Below are positions 1 through 8,177 of a stretch of 64,000 nt of DNA, piece after piece; position 1 is the stretch's first letter; every line of letters starts with the position of its first letter. Under the pieces are notes generated by a model that saw only the letters and a program-made list of their open reading frames with translations, did not search any database and was not told the origin of the DNA. A program made the translations under genes and the position numbers. This stretch comes from an uncultured Eubacterium sp. Lineage in GTDB: Bacteria > Bacillota > Clostridia > Lachnospirales > CAG-274. The stretch covers positions 1 through 64,000 of the forward strand of contig UQYD01000005.1 of the NCBI GenBank assembly GCA_900545305.1, in the 5' to 3' direction.

Positions 1-71
1 ACGACGGTTAAGACCTAGACGGCTTGAAAATACTTGGTGGGAAACTGCCCGGGAAAGTCGGTGGTTGCCGG
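1..71 (+). rRNA. 5S ribosomal RNA, 3' part (5' end outside window)
   Basis: The first 71 bases look like the 3' 60 percent of a 5S rRNA. GTTAAG is followed by a helix built on TACTTGGTGGGAAACTGCCC and the closing segment GGTGGTTGCCGG, as in other Firmicute 5S genes of about 117 nt. The 5' end is cut by the window edge. A tRNA starts about ten bases downstream, which is the usual arrangement at the end of an rRNA operon. Confidence 0.85.
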
Positions 72-80
72 ATTCAAAAT

Positions 81-153
81 GCCGATGTGGCTCAATTGGC
101 AGAGCAGCTGACTTGTAATCAGCAGGTTAACGGTTCGAGTCCGTTCATCGGCT
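81..153 (+). tRNA. tRNA-Thr (anticodon TGT)
   Basis: This is a complete 73-nt cloverleaf. The acceptor arms GCCGATG (81-87) and CATCGGC (146-152) pair perfectly and the T-arm GGTTCGAGTCC is canonical. The anticodon stem GCTGA/TCAGC encloses CTTGTAA, giving anticodon TGT at 114-116. CCA is not encoded. It sits just downstream of the 5S rRNA and is probably cotranscribed with it. Confidence 0.95.
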
Positions 154-200
154 TTTTTTTAATATTGGAAATAATCCAAGATTTGCTTTAACAATTTTAA

Positions 201-274
201 GGGCCTTTAGCTCAGCTGGTTAGAGCATCCGGCTCATAACCGGACGGTCCAGGGTTCGAGTCCCTGAGGGCCCA
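201..274 (+). tRNA. tRNA with anticodon CAT, probably tRNA-Ile2 (lysidine-modified)
   Basis: This is a 74-nt cloverleaf with acceptor GGGCCTT pairing with AGGGCCC and a T-loop GGTTCGAGTCC. The anticodon is CAT. The anticodon arm CCGGCTCATAACCGG closely resembles the Bacillus tRNA-Ile(CAU), whose wobble C is converted to lysidine by TilS. Elongator Met tRNA usually differs here, so Ile2 is preferred, but a Met call cannot be excluded by eye. CCA is not encoded. Confidence 0.85.
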
Positions 275-328
275 TTTAGAAAGAATAGATAAGTTATAAA
301 GAGGAGAAATCTTCTTGATATATATTGT

Positions 329-405
329 GGCCTGGTAGCTCAGCTGGTTAGAGCGCTGGCCTGTCACGCCAGAGGTCGAGGGTTCGAGCCCCTTCCAGGT
401 CGCCA
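329..405 (+). tRNA. tRNA-Asp (anticodon GTC), CCA encoded
   Basis: This is a 77-nt cloverleaf. Acceptor GGCCTGG (329-335) pairs with CCAGGTC (395-401), followed by discriminator G and an encoded CCA. The anticodon stem CTGGC/GCCAG encloses CTGTCAC, giving GTC. It is the last tRNA of the cluster and is followed by a strong terminator. It differs from the two upstream tRNAs in encoding CCA. Confidence 0.95.
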
Positions 406-412
406 CATTTTT

Positions 413-439
413 AAGTACATCGAAAGATGTACTTTTTTT
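413..439 (+). terminator. Rho-independent terminator of the rRNA/tRNA operon
   Basis: A perfect 9-bp stem AAGTACATC/GATGTACTT with a GAAA tetraloop is followed directly by a run of seven T. It lies 8 bases after tRNA-Asp. Confidence 0.95.
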
Positions 440-633
440 GTGCTTAAAATTTGAGGAAAGTAATATTATCGAATTTATTTTATAACTATTAATATGTACT
501 TTGTTTTCTAAATTTCTTCAATATTTTAAGAAATATATTTATTTGATGGTTTTTATTTTTTACTTTAAACCGGTTTAATTGATTTCAGCCTAATTATAGA
601 CATTGTATAAGCCTAAAAAATTTAACAAAATCT
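440..633. other. AT-rich intergenic stretch, nothing recognised
   Basis: About 190 bases of very AT-rich sequence lie between the tRNA terminator and the palindrome/promoter of the next gene. I see no open frame with a ribosome site, no RNA fold and no repeat. Confidence 0.5.
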
Positions 634-645
634 GGAGTTAACTCC
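634..645. promoter_or_regulatory. 12-bp perfect palindrome just upstream of a -35 box
   Basis: GGAGTTAACTCC is self-complementary over 12 bp and ends five bases before the -35 hexamer of the DUF362 gene. A palindrome here suits an activator or repressor site. It resembles MerR-type dyads in sequence, but it is not placed between the -35 and -10 as those are. Role inferred only from position. Confidence 0.4.
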
Positions 646-650
646 ACGGA

Positions 651-678
651 TTGTTTTTGTATGTGAATATGTTATAAT
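651..678 (+). promoter_or_regulatory. Sigma-A type promoter of the DUF362 gene
   Basis: TTGTTT (651-656), a 16-base spacer and a perfect TATAAT (673-678) lie 31 bases before the start codon. Confidence 0.7.
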
Positions 679-709
679 TTAATTTATAGAATATTAAGGA
701 GGGAAATGT

Positions 710-1816
710 ATGGCAAAATCTAAAGTATATTATACTGATATGCACGTTACAGGAGAAAGAAATTTACTTCAAAAATTAGAGGCTTTAATGAAGAAGGCTG
801 GTTTTGAAAATATTGACTTTAAAGAAAAGTTTGTTGCAGTAAAGGTGCATTTTGGTGAACCGGGAAATTTAGCCTATTTAAGAGCGAATTATGCAAAAGT
901 AGTATGTGATTATGTTAAAAAGTTAGGTGGTAAGCCTTTTGTTACTGATTGCAATACACTTTATGTGGGTGGTAGAAAGAATGCTCTTGACCATTTAGAC
1001 AGTGCTTATACAAATGGTTACAATCCTTTTACAACAGGTGTACATACAATTATTGCCGACGGTTTAAAGGGTACAGAAGAAAGACCTGTGCCAGTTGAAG
1101 GTGGAGAGTACGTAAAAGAAGCCAAAATTGGTAGTGCCATTATGGATGCAGACATTATCATATCATTAAATCATTTTAAGGGTCATGAACTTACAGGCTT
1201 TGGTGGTGCTTTAAAAAATCTTGGTATGGGCTGTGGTTCAAGAGCCGGTAAAATGGAAATGCACAGTGCAGGTAAGCCACAGGTTGAACAAGAATATTGT
1301 GTTGGCTGTGGAAAATGCCAAAGAATTTGTGCCCACGACGCACCTATAATTACAAATGGCAAGGCTACTATTGACCATAACAAGTGTGTTGGCTGTGGTA
1401 GATGTATAGGTGTCTGTCCAAAAGATGCAGTAATGGCAGCATTTGACGAAGCTAATGATGTTTTGAACTATAAGATTGCCGAATATACAAAGGCAGTAAT
1501 TCAAAATAGACCAAACTTCCATATTAATATGGTAGTTGATGTTTCACCTTTCTGTGATTGTCATGCAGAAAATGATGTAGCTATTGTACCGGATGTAGGT
1601 ATGTTTGTGTCTTTTGACCCTGTAGCTGTGGATAAGGCTTGTGCCGATGCAGTAAATAAACAGCCAACAGTAGCCGGAAGTATTCTTGAAAAACATGGAC
1701 ATTCACATAATGACCACTTTAAAGATGTATCTCCAGAAACTAACTGGATTTCAGCCTTAGAACATGGCGAAAAAATTGGAATTGGTACAATGGATTATGA
1801 ATTAGAAAAGTTATAA
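710..1816 (+). CDS. DUF362 domain-containing protein with two [4Fe-4S] ferredoxin motifs
   Basis: This 368-residue, probably cytoplasmic iron-sulfur protein has an N-terminal DUF362 region (about 1-180, including the motif NHFKGHELTGFGGALKN). Two ferredoxin cluster motifs follow, CVGCGKCQRIC near residue 197 and CVGCGRCIGVC near 226. A C-terminal part resumes the DUF362 fold. Members of this family are common in anaerobes and are presumed redox proteins, but the reaction is not established. The ATG at 710 follows AAGGAGGG with proper spacing. The gene stands alone, with its own promoter, between the tRNA cluster and a surface protein gene, so context gives no partner. Confidence 0.85.
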   Translation: MAKSKVYYTDMHVTGERNLLQKLEALMKKAGFENIDFKEKFVAVKVHFGEPGNLAYLRANYAKVVCDYVKKLGGKPFVTDCNTLYVGGRKNALDHLDSAYTNGYNPFTTGVHTIIADGLKGTEERPVPVEGGEYVKEAKIGSAIMDADIIISLNHFKGHELTGFGGALKNLGMGCGSRAGKMEMHSAGKPQVEQEYCVGCGKCQRICAHDAPIITNGKATIDHNKCVGCGRCIGVCPKDAVMAAFDEANDVLNYKIAEYTKAVIQNRPNFHINMVVDVSPFCDCHAENDVAIVPDVGMFVSFDPVAVDKACADAVNKQPTVAGSILEKHGHSHNDHFKDVSPETNWISALEHGEKIGIGTMDYELEKL

Positions 1817-1900
1817 GATAAAAATTTTTATAGTATTGAAAATATAAATTTGACTTTATATTCCCCTGTTTTTATTTAACAGTTAAAAGTATTTAAATTT

Positions 1901-1950
1901 CAATATGTGACAGCATATATTTTTTATTGTACCTAGATTGTCACATATTG
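1901..1950. repeat. 12-bp perfect inverted repeat with 26-base spacer
   Basis: CAATATGTGACA (1901-1912) and TGTCACATATTG (1939-1950) are exact inverse complements in the gap between the DUF362 gene and the surface protein gene. There is no T-run directly after it, so it is not a normal terminator. It could be a regulatory site pair or an RNA stem in the leader of the downstream gene. Confidence 0.55.
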
Positions 1951-2028
1951 CATATAAAAAATAATTGTTGTAAGATTTAAATGGTAGGTAAAAGTGTTAT
2001 TTAACGTTATAAAGAATGGGGGAATATA

Positions 2029-3312
2029 ATGAAGAAAAAAGTTATATGTATGGTTTTATCAGCTTTAATGGCAGTAAGTAGCTTTAGCTGTGTTTATGCT
2101 GAAGATATGGTATCGTATGAGGAAATATCAGACTCAGAGATAGAAGAAAATATATCTGATGAAACTATAGAGAAATTTGAAGTAAAAGAAGAAAATAGTT
2201 TTAGTGAAGAACAAACAACCGAAGAACAAGAAAATTTAATAGAAAATGTAACAATTGAAGATGAAAATATTTCAGAAGAAATGCAAGTTGAAGAAACAAC
2301 AGTTGAAGAAGTTCCTGTTACTGATGAAATAAGCGTTCAAGCTGAAAATAAGAATGCAGATATTGTCCAAAGTGGTAAGTTGGGAAATTATGTTACATAT
2401 ACTCTTGATAGTAGTGGATTACTTACCATCAGTGGTAAGGGAGATATGGAAGACTACGATGATGATATAGATTCGCCTCTATTTAATTCAAGGAGTGAGA
2501 TAAATCATATTGTCATTGAAGATGGTGTGACAAGTATAGGTAAATATTCATTTCCTGGCTTTAGAAATTTGGCAAGTGTAGAACTTCCTAACAGTATGGT
2601 AAGTATAGGAGATTATGCTTTTTGTTATTGTAATAGTTTAGAAAATATAGAACTTCCTAACAGTGTGGCAAGCATAGGAGATTATGCTTTTTATTATTGT
2701 GAAAGTTTGAAAAATATAAAAATTCCAAGTAGTGTAAAAGATATAGGATTAAATGCATTTAACTATTGTTACTATTTAAATATAGAAGTTGACGAAAATA
2801 ATGAGGTGTATTCGTCAGAAGATGGTGTTCTATATAACAAAGATAAAACTGAAATTATAAAATGTCCAGTAGCAAAGGAAAATATAAATATTCCTGAAAG
2901 TGTTACTAGTATAGGAGAATTTGCTTTTAGTAATTCGAAGATTAGAAAATTAAATCTTGATGGAATAGAGGTTATAGGCGATAGAGCATTCTCTGATTCG
3001 TATTTGGAGAATGTTAAAATTCCTTCAACTGTAACAAATATAGGCAAAGGTGTATTTTCAGATTGTCATATGTTAAATGAAATATCTGTAGATACTAATA
3101 ATTCTAATTATTGTAGTGATGGAGGAGTTCTTTACAGCAAAGATAAAACAAAACTTGTATGTTTTCCTGGAGGTAAAACAGGAGAGTTTGATATTCCGGA
3201 AAATGTAAAAGAAATATACGAAATGGCTTTTTATGGTTCTCGAATATCTAAGATAGTTTCTATTTATCAAATAGATATAGGAGAAAGTGCATTTGAAAAA
3301 AGTTACTTATAA
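2029..3312 (+). CDS. Secreted BspA-like leucine-rich-repeat surface protein, N-terminal part (frameshifted)
   Basis: The 427-residue frame begins MKKKVICMVLSALMAVSS, a clear signal peptide with cleavage likely after VYA. A glutamate-rich linker spans about residues 25-105. From about residue 145 it consists of BspA/LRR_5 repeats (pattern SVxSIGxYAFxxCxxLxxI). The frame stops at 3312, in the middle of a repeat. The same repeat series resumes in the +1 frame from 3287, so this and the next entry are two pieces of one roughly 1040-residue gene. Removing one A from the A6 run at 3296-3301 would join them. Start: GGGGGA precedes the ATG. Such proteins usually mediate adhesion or host contact; that is family knowledge, not shown here. 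Confidence 0.8.
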   Translation: MKKKVICMVLSALMAVSSFSCVYAEDMVSYEEISDSEIEENISDETIEKFEVKEENSFSEEQTTEEQENLIENVTIEDENISEEMQVEETTVEEVPVTDEISVQAENKNADIVQSGKLGNYVTYTLDSSGLLTISGKGDMEDYDDDIDSPLFNSRSEINHIVIEDGVTSIGKYSFPGFRNLASVELPNSMVSIGDYAFCYCNSLENIELPNSVASIGDYAFYYCESLKNIKIPSSVKDIGLNAFNYCYYLNIEVDENNEVYSSEDGVLYNKDKTEIIKCPVAKENINIPESVTSIGEFAFSNSKIRKLNLDGIEVIGDRAFSDSYLENVKIPSTVTNIGKGVFSDCHMLNEISVDTNNSNYCSDGGVLYSKDKTKLVCFPGGKTGEFDIPENVKEIYEMAFYGSRISKIVSIYQIDIGESAFEKSYL

Positions 3313-5152
3313 AGAAGTAAGCTGTTTAGGACCAACTGTAATAGGTAAAAGAGCCTTTATGTATTGTGACAACTTAGAGAGTGTGATTTTTGATGATGTG
3401 ATAACAAATATCGATGACTATGCTTTTTGTGATTGTTATAAGTTAGAGGAATTATATATACCTGATACAGTAACAAGAATAGGAAGATACGCTTTTTCCG
3501 GATGTAAAAATTTGAATATTAGTCAGCTTCCAAATCAACTTGAGGTTATTGATTTTGCTGCTTTTTCTGGTTGTATATCTTTATCTTTTAATGCTTTGGA
3601 TTGTTTGAAGGTACCAGATAAAGTTACCTATATTGGAGGATGGGCTTTTAAAGAATGTACGTCTATTAGAGGTATAGAAATGCCACGTAATATTACGTAT
3701 ATTTGTTCAAGTGGTAATTTACCATTTTATAACTGTAAGGCTTTAGAATGGATATGCTGTTATAAAGTAACACTGCCTGATAATAAAAGCTTATATCCAG
3801 CAGGAGTGAAAATAGAGTACTATGAAGATTTTGATGAAAGCACAACTGAAGCAACAACAGAAACAACGACTGAGAAAAGTACAAATACTGTAGAGCCAAC
3901 AACAGAGGTAACTACATTAGCACCAATACCTAACAATTTAGGTGGTTGGATATTTGACAAGGATATTTATAAGAACAACAACAGTGATGTTGTTTCAGCT
4001 TTAGGTGATGATGAAAAGGTTCTTTACAATCATTGGTTAAACAATGGTATTGCTGAGGGTAGAACAGGTTCATATGTATTTGATGCCAAATATTATTTAG
4101 ACAATAATTCAGATGTAAAGGCTGTTTTTGGAGATGATTACAAGGCAGCATACAACCATTATATTTCAGGTGGTTGTAATGAAATGAGAGTTGCATCAGC
4201 TGAATTTAACCCTAATATTTATAAGGCAAATTACAGTGACTTAGCCAATCTTACAGGTGAACAGCTTGTAGAACATTATGTTAAAAACGGTAGAGCAGAA
4301 GGCAGAAATGCAACAACATTGATTAAGCCAGAAGAACCTGAAAAGCCAACACAGACAACAGACGGTATATTTAATGCCGGCTACTATGCACAGGTAAACA
4401 GTGATGTGGCACAGGCATTGGGAACAGATGAGGCAACACTTTTTGCACACTTTGTAAACTATGGTATGGCAGAAGGTAGAGTTTGCTCACCGGTGTACAA
4501 CCCTAATGAATACCTTGAATACAATTCTGATGTAAAATCTGTATTCGGAAATGACTATGTAGCAATTTACAATCATTTCTTGAACAATGGTATTAATGAA
4601 GGCAGAAAGGCAAGTAGCTTATTTGATGTAGCAGTCTATAAGGCTAAAAATGGCGACTTACAGCAAGCCTTTGGAGATAATACAGCAGAGTATTACAAGC
4701 ACTTTGCAAACTTTGGCTACAATGAAGGCAGAACAGCTGTTGAAGAAAACAAGCCTGTAGCAAAAACAGATGGTATTTTCAATGCAGAATACTATGCAAA
4801 GGTAAATACAGATGTAGCACAGGCATTGGGAACAGATGAAGCAACACTTTTTGCCCACTTTGTAAACTATGGTATGGCAGAAGGTAGAACTTGCTCACCA
4901 GTATACAACCCAAATGAATATCTTGAATATAATTCTGACGTAAAGGATGTATTCGTAAATGACTACGTGGCAGTGTATAATCATTTCTTAAATAACGGTA
5001 TGAATGAAGGAAGAAAAGCAAGTAGTTTATTTGAGTTGGCAGTATACAAAGCAAACTATGGCGATTTAAGAGATGCTTTTGGAGATAACAATGCAGAATA
5101 CTACAAGCATTTTGCAAACCACGGTTACAAGGAAGGCAGAACAGCCGTATAA
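3287..5152 (+). CDS. C-terminal part of the frameshifted LRR surface protein, with nine YxxxNxDV...EGR repeats
   Basis: This frame overlaps the preceding one and continues the same BspA-like LRR series (VIGKRAFMYCDNLESVIF and onward) to about residue 185. A threonine-rich linker follows (TTEATTETTTEKSTN). Then come nine repeats of about 40 residues with the pattern Y-x3-N-x-DV...HF-x3-G-x2-EGR. The only start nearby is GTG 3287, with a weak GGAGA in front. A product started there would lack a signal peptide, so independent expression of a useful secreted protein is unlikely. I read it as the tail of the gene starting at 2029, separated by mutation, phase variation or an assembly error. Confidence 0.75.
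   Translation: MHLKKVTYKEVSCLGPTVIGKRAFMYCDNLESVIFDDVITNIDDYAFCDCYKLEELYIPDTVTRIGRYAFSGCKNLNISQLPNQLEVIDFAAFSGCISLSFNALDCLKVPDKVTYIGGWAFKECTSIRGIEMPRNITYICSSGNLPFYNCKALEWICCYKVTLPDNKSLYPAGVKIEYYEDFDESTTEATTETTTEKSTNTVEPTTEVTTLAPIPNNLGGWIFDKDIYKNNNSDVVSALGDDEKVLYNHWLNNGIAEGRTGSYVFDAKYYLDNNSDVKAVFGDDYKAAYNHYISGGCNEMRVASAEFNPNIYKANYSDLANLTGEQLVEHYVKNGRAEGRNATTLIKPEEPEKPTQTTDGIFNAGYYAQVNSDVAQALGTDEATLFAHFVNYGMAEGRVCSPVYNPNEYLEYNSDVKSVFGNDYVAIYNHFLNNGINEGRKASSLFDVAVYKAKNGDLQQAFGDNTAEYYKHFANFGYNEGRTAVEENKPVAKTDGIFNAEYYAKVNTDVAQALGTDEATLFAHFVNYGMAEGRTCSPVYNPNEYLEYNSDVKDVFVNDYVAVYNHFLNNGMNEGRKASSLFELAVYKANYGDLRDAFGDNNAEYYKHFANHGYKEGRTAV
3953..5149 (+). repeat. Nine in-frame coding repeats arranged as three triplets
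   Basis: Each unit begins with F/Y-[DNE]-x2-x-Y and ends G-x2-EGR (the second unit has NEMR). Units 4-6 and 7-9 form a tandem duplication of 408 bp: GACGGTATATTTAATG at 4361 recurs as GATGGTATTTTCAATG at 4769. Similar YxxxNxDV...EGR repeats occur in secreted proteins of other bacteria, but I know of no assigned function. Confidence 0.85.
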
Positions 5153-5168
5153 AATTAAGTGATTTTAA

Positions 5169-5207
5169 GACAATCCTAGAAATATTTTTCTAGGGTTGTC
5201 TTTTTTT
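5169..5207 (+). terminator. Rho-independent terminator after the LRR gene
   Basis: A 12-bp stem GACAATCCTAGA/TCTAGGGTTGTC (one G-T pair) with an 8-base loop is followed by seven T. Confidence 0.95.
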
Positions 5208-5249
5208 GTTTTGTGTTTTTTACAATTATTTTAAAATGTCTGTATTTAA

Positions 5250-5278
5250 TTGAAATTGAAATACAATAGGTTTATAAT
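5250..5278 (+). promoter_or_regulatory. Sigma-A type promoter of the polysaccharide operon
   Basis: TTGAAA (5250-5255), a 17-base spacer and TATAAT (5273-5278) lie 36 bases before the likely ATG at 5315. It is the only strong promoter seen before 18200, so it may drive the whole cluster. Confidence 0.8.
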
Positions 5279-5314
5279 TGATGACGGATTTATTATAGAA
5301 TGGGAGATTTTAAT

Positions 5315-8158
5315 ATGAAGCATAAAAATAAAAGGCTACATAGGATAATAGGTGTTGTGCTGGCTACAGTTATGACAATAGGTGCTATGCCAATGAATGC
5401 CTTTGCCTTAGGCGATGGTGTATATTACGAAAAAAAGGATATACAGACTATTGCAGAGGGTGTAACCTATGAAAAAAGTAGTCGACTTTACAAAGCCGGT
5501 TGGATGGATGTTTATGTACTTACAATGGACGCAAATTCAAGTGATACAGCTTTAAAGGTTATACAGTCTGTAGGCAGTGTAGGTATCAAAACTACTGTAC
5601 CTAAGTTGGCTACAGACAACAATGTTATTGCAGCAGTAAATGGTGATTTCTTTGGCTCTGGTAATCCTATGTCTAGTATGGGTCAGGTTGCTAAAGACGG
5701 TGAAATGGTATCTGCTCAGAATTACTACAACGGTAGTGAGAACAAATATGCAGGTCTTTATATTGATAATGAGGGTGTGCCTTTTATTGACTATGTAAAG
5801 TCTACAATAGGCTTTTATGGAGCAGGTGGCGTTTCTCTTGCTATGGGTGCTAAAAACAAAATGACAGATTTTTCAAAGCCTGTATATTTTGACAGAACTA
5901 CAATGACAAGCAGTAAACAGCTTGATGCAACATATTCAACACTTTCTAAAATAGTTGTATCAAACAAGGTTATTACAAAGATTGCTGGACCTAAGGAGGT
6001 TGTAGATATTCCGGAAGACGGCTTTATTATTGTTATGAACAAGGCTACAGCGGCAGCCAATTTAAGCAAGTTTTCAGTTGGTATGAGTGCTGATTTTAGC
6101 GAAAATGAAACCTTTGTTTTCAGACCAACAAAGACAATAGACAATATTGACTTTGGTATAAGTGGTGGTGGTGAGCTTTTAAGAAATGGCGAATATGTTT
6201 CACAGGGTCTTATTATTGGTCAGAATGCTCGTAACCCAAGAACAATGGTTGGTGTAAGTAAGGACAAGTCAAAGATTTATATTGTATGTATTGACGGTCG
6301 TAAAAACGGTATTGGTGCTACTCATGCAGAGGCTGCCAAGATTATGAAAGAATACGGTGCTTATGATGCTATTCACTTTGACGGTGGTGGCTCTACAACA
6401 ATGGTTGTACAGAAAGAGGGTACAACTTCTCCTTCAGTTGTAAATGTACCAAGTGAGGGTTCATTGAGAGCTGTTGCCAATGGTATAGGTATTGAAGCTA
6501 CCGGTCAGAGTGGTGTTCCAAGCAGAGTAAAGCCATATGTTCAGGATAGCGAAAAGAACTACCTTTTCCAAGGCTTAGGAAACACAATAAATGTGGAAGT
6601 TTATGACGGCAAGTTACAGGCTATGAATGTAGATAAGTCGAAATTATCTTTCTCATCAACTATTGACGGTAAATGGACAGACAATGTCTTTACACCTAGT
6701 ACAACAGGTAAAGGCACAATTACTGTTAAATATGGAGATATAAGTGGAACTATTGATGTTACAGTTCTTGAGGGTGTATCAGGTTTAAGACTTTCAGCAG
6801 ATAAATATGCCCTTAGCACAGGAGAAACAGCAAATCTTTCTGTTAAGTTTGTAAATAAAGACGGTTATGACGTAAATGCCGATACTAGCGATATGGACTG
6901 GGAAGTTGATGATACATCAGTTGGTACTGTTTCAAATGGTGTGTTTACAGCAAAAAGCGAAGGTGTAGCCAAAGTTACAGCTACAGCAAAGGGAGTTTCT
7001 TCTTCAATTACTATTGGTGTTGGTAAGAGATATATTGCTATAAACAGTTTTGAGTCAGCAAGAAATATGACAATGTATTACTATCCAGAGGATTTAGGTC
7101 TTACCGGTAGTTCAAATGTAATTTCCGGTGTAGGTTCTGACGGTAATAGCTCACTTAAAATAAGTGCTACATTTAAGGCAAACTCTACAACAACTCAGTC
7201 TGTTTATGCAAGTTTTGAACAAAAGCCTATTGTATTCCCTGACAATACAACAGACTTCCTTTATAGCTACAAGGGTGACGGCTCAGGCAGACTTTTGAGA
7301 GCTTTAGTAAAGGATAACACAGGCAAGAGTTACAATATTGACCTTACTACATCAATGGACGACAGCGAATGGCACGAAGGTCAGGTTGCTATACCAAGTG
7401 ATTTGACATCACCAGTAACTCTTGATAAAATATATGTATCAGCACTTAATACAACAACCGACAATTTAACAAGTACAGTTTATGTAGATAATTTAAGAGT
7501 TATGGCTCCTACAAATGTAGGTTCAGGCATAACAAGTGGTGGCAGTGTAAAGGATTACTGGAATTGCGATTTAGACAGTGTTACTGGTTCTGACTATGAA
7601 GTGGTTTCTGCTTTTGGTCGTTCAAGTGGTGGCAATTCAACTACATTAAGTAAAGTTCTTACACAGATGTCTAACGGTGCTAAGGCTATTGCCTTTGCAG
7701 GTGCTACAAATGTAAGCAATACTACAGGCGTTCCAGCAGTAATTTGGAAAAATGCCTATGCTACAAATGGCACAAACAAGTTCTCATTTGTAAATGTTGC
7801 TACCGGTAATGGTAGTCCGGCATCAGCAAATCCAGAACAGTACAAGTATTTACAGGACTTTATGGACAATTTAAGCAAAAAGAATGTTGTAGTATTAATG
7901 GATAGATACCTTTGGGGTTCAGGTTCTTACAATACAAAGGAAAGAGATGCACTTCACGATATTTTTGAAACAGCAGCTCATCAGTACAACAAGAATGTAA
8001 TTGTTGTTTCATCAGCTGGAGAAAGCAATTACACAGAAATAAAAGACGGTGTAAGATACATTAACCTTGCAGGTATAGGAAATACAAGTAATTTACAGTA
8101 TCTCAAGTTAAAGGGTAATGATAAAGATTTGTATTACGAATTTGTAAACGTAAAATAA
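5315..8158 (+). CDS. Secreted phosphodiester glycosidase (NAGPA/DUF2233) with Ig-like domain
   Basis: This secreted enzyme has about 947 residues. The ATG at 5315 is chosen over the in-frame ATG at 5300 because GGGAGA (5302-5307) is then correctly spaced and the protein begins with a basic signal peptide ending NAFA. The NAGPA domain covers about residues 60-400, with VNGDFFGSG near 108, NPRTMVGV and HFDGGGSTTMV near 355. A bacterial Ig-like (Big_2) domain lies near 490-570, then a beta-rich region. A 190-residue C-terminal domain with alternating strands and GA/SS turns was not recognised. The family cleaves sugar-phosphodiester bonds. As first gene of a polysaccharide operon it may trim or remodel a phosphodiester-linked wall glycan. 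Confidence 0.85.
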   Translation: MKHKNKRLHRIIGVVLATVMTIGAMPMNAFALGDGVYYEKKDIQTIAEGVTYEKSSRLYKAGWMDVYVLTMDANSSDTALKVIQSVGSVGIKTTVPKLATDNNVIAAVNGDFFGSGNPMSSMGQVAKDGEMVSAQNYYNGSENKYAGLYIDNEGVPFIDYVKSTIGFYGAGGVSLAMGAKNKMTDFSKPVYFDRTTMTSSKQLDATYSTLSKIVVSNKVITKIAGPKEVVDIPEDGFIIVMNKATAAANLSKFSVGMSADFSENETFVFRPTKTIDNIDFGISGGGELLRNGEYVSQGLIIGQNARNPRTMVGVSKDKSKIYIVCIDGRKNGIGATHAEAAKIMKEYGAYDAIHFDGGGSTTMVVQKEGTTSPSVVNVPSEGSLRAVANGIGIEATGQSGVPSRVKPYVQDSEKNYLFQGLGNTINVEVYDGKLQAMNVDKSKLSFSSTIDGKWTDNVFTPSTTGKGTITVKYGDISGTIDVTVLEGVSGLRLSADKYALSTGETANLSVKFVNKDGYDVNADTSDMDWEVDDTSVGTVSNGVFTAKSEGVAKVTATAKGVSSSITIGVGKRYIAINSFESARNMTMYYYPEDLGLTGSSNVISGVGSDGNSSLKISATFKANSTTTQSVYASFEQKPIVFPDNTTDFLYSYKGDGSGRLLRALVKDNTGKSYNIDLTTSMDDSEWHEGQVAIPSDLTSPVTLDKIYVSALNTTTDNLTSTVYVDNLRVMAPTNVGSGITSGGSVKDYWNCDLDSVTGSDYEVVSAFGRSSGGNSTTLSKVLTQMSNGAKAIAFAGATNVSNTTGVPAVIWKNAYATNGTNKFSFVNVATGNGSPASANPEQYKYLQDFMDNLSKKNVVVLMDRYLWGSGSYNTKERDALHDIFETAAHQYNKNVIVVSSAGESNYTEIKDGVRYINLAGIGNTSNLQYLKLKGNDKDLYYEFVNVK

Positions 8159-8177
8159 TTAGGAAAAAGGAAAAAAT

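Noticed and set aside
212..406. Short minus-strand frame across the tRNA genes
   Set aside because: It is antisense to two clear tRNA genes and has no ribosome site; a chance frame.
2029..2340. Low-complexity glutamate-rich DNA as a repeat element
   Set aside because: It is a normal acidic linker after a signal peptide, with no DNA-level periodicity.
3287..3312. Programmed ribosomal frameshifting between the two LRR frames
   Set aside because: The shift needed is +1, and the run reads GAA AAA AGT in the zero frame, not the A-AAA-AAG phase used for -1 slippage. No stimulatory hairpin is evident. Mutation or phase variation is simpler.
3953..5149. CRISPR-like repetitiveness
   Set aside because: The repeats are coding, about 40 residues long, continuous and in frame; there are no short identical repeats with unique spacers and no cas genes.
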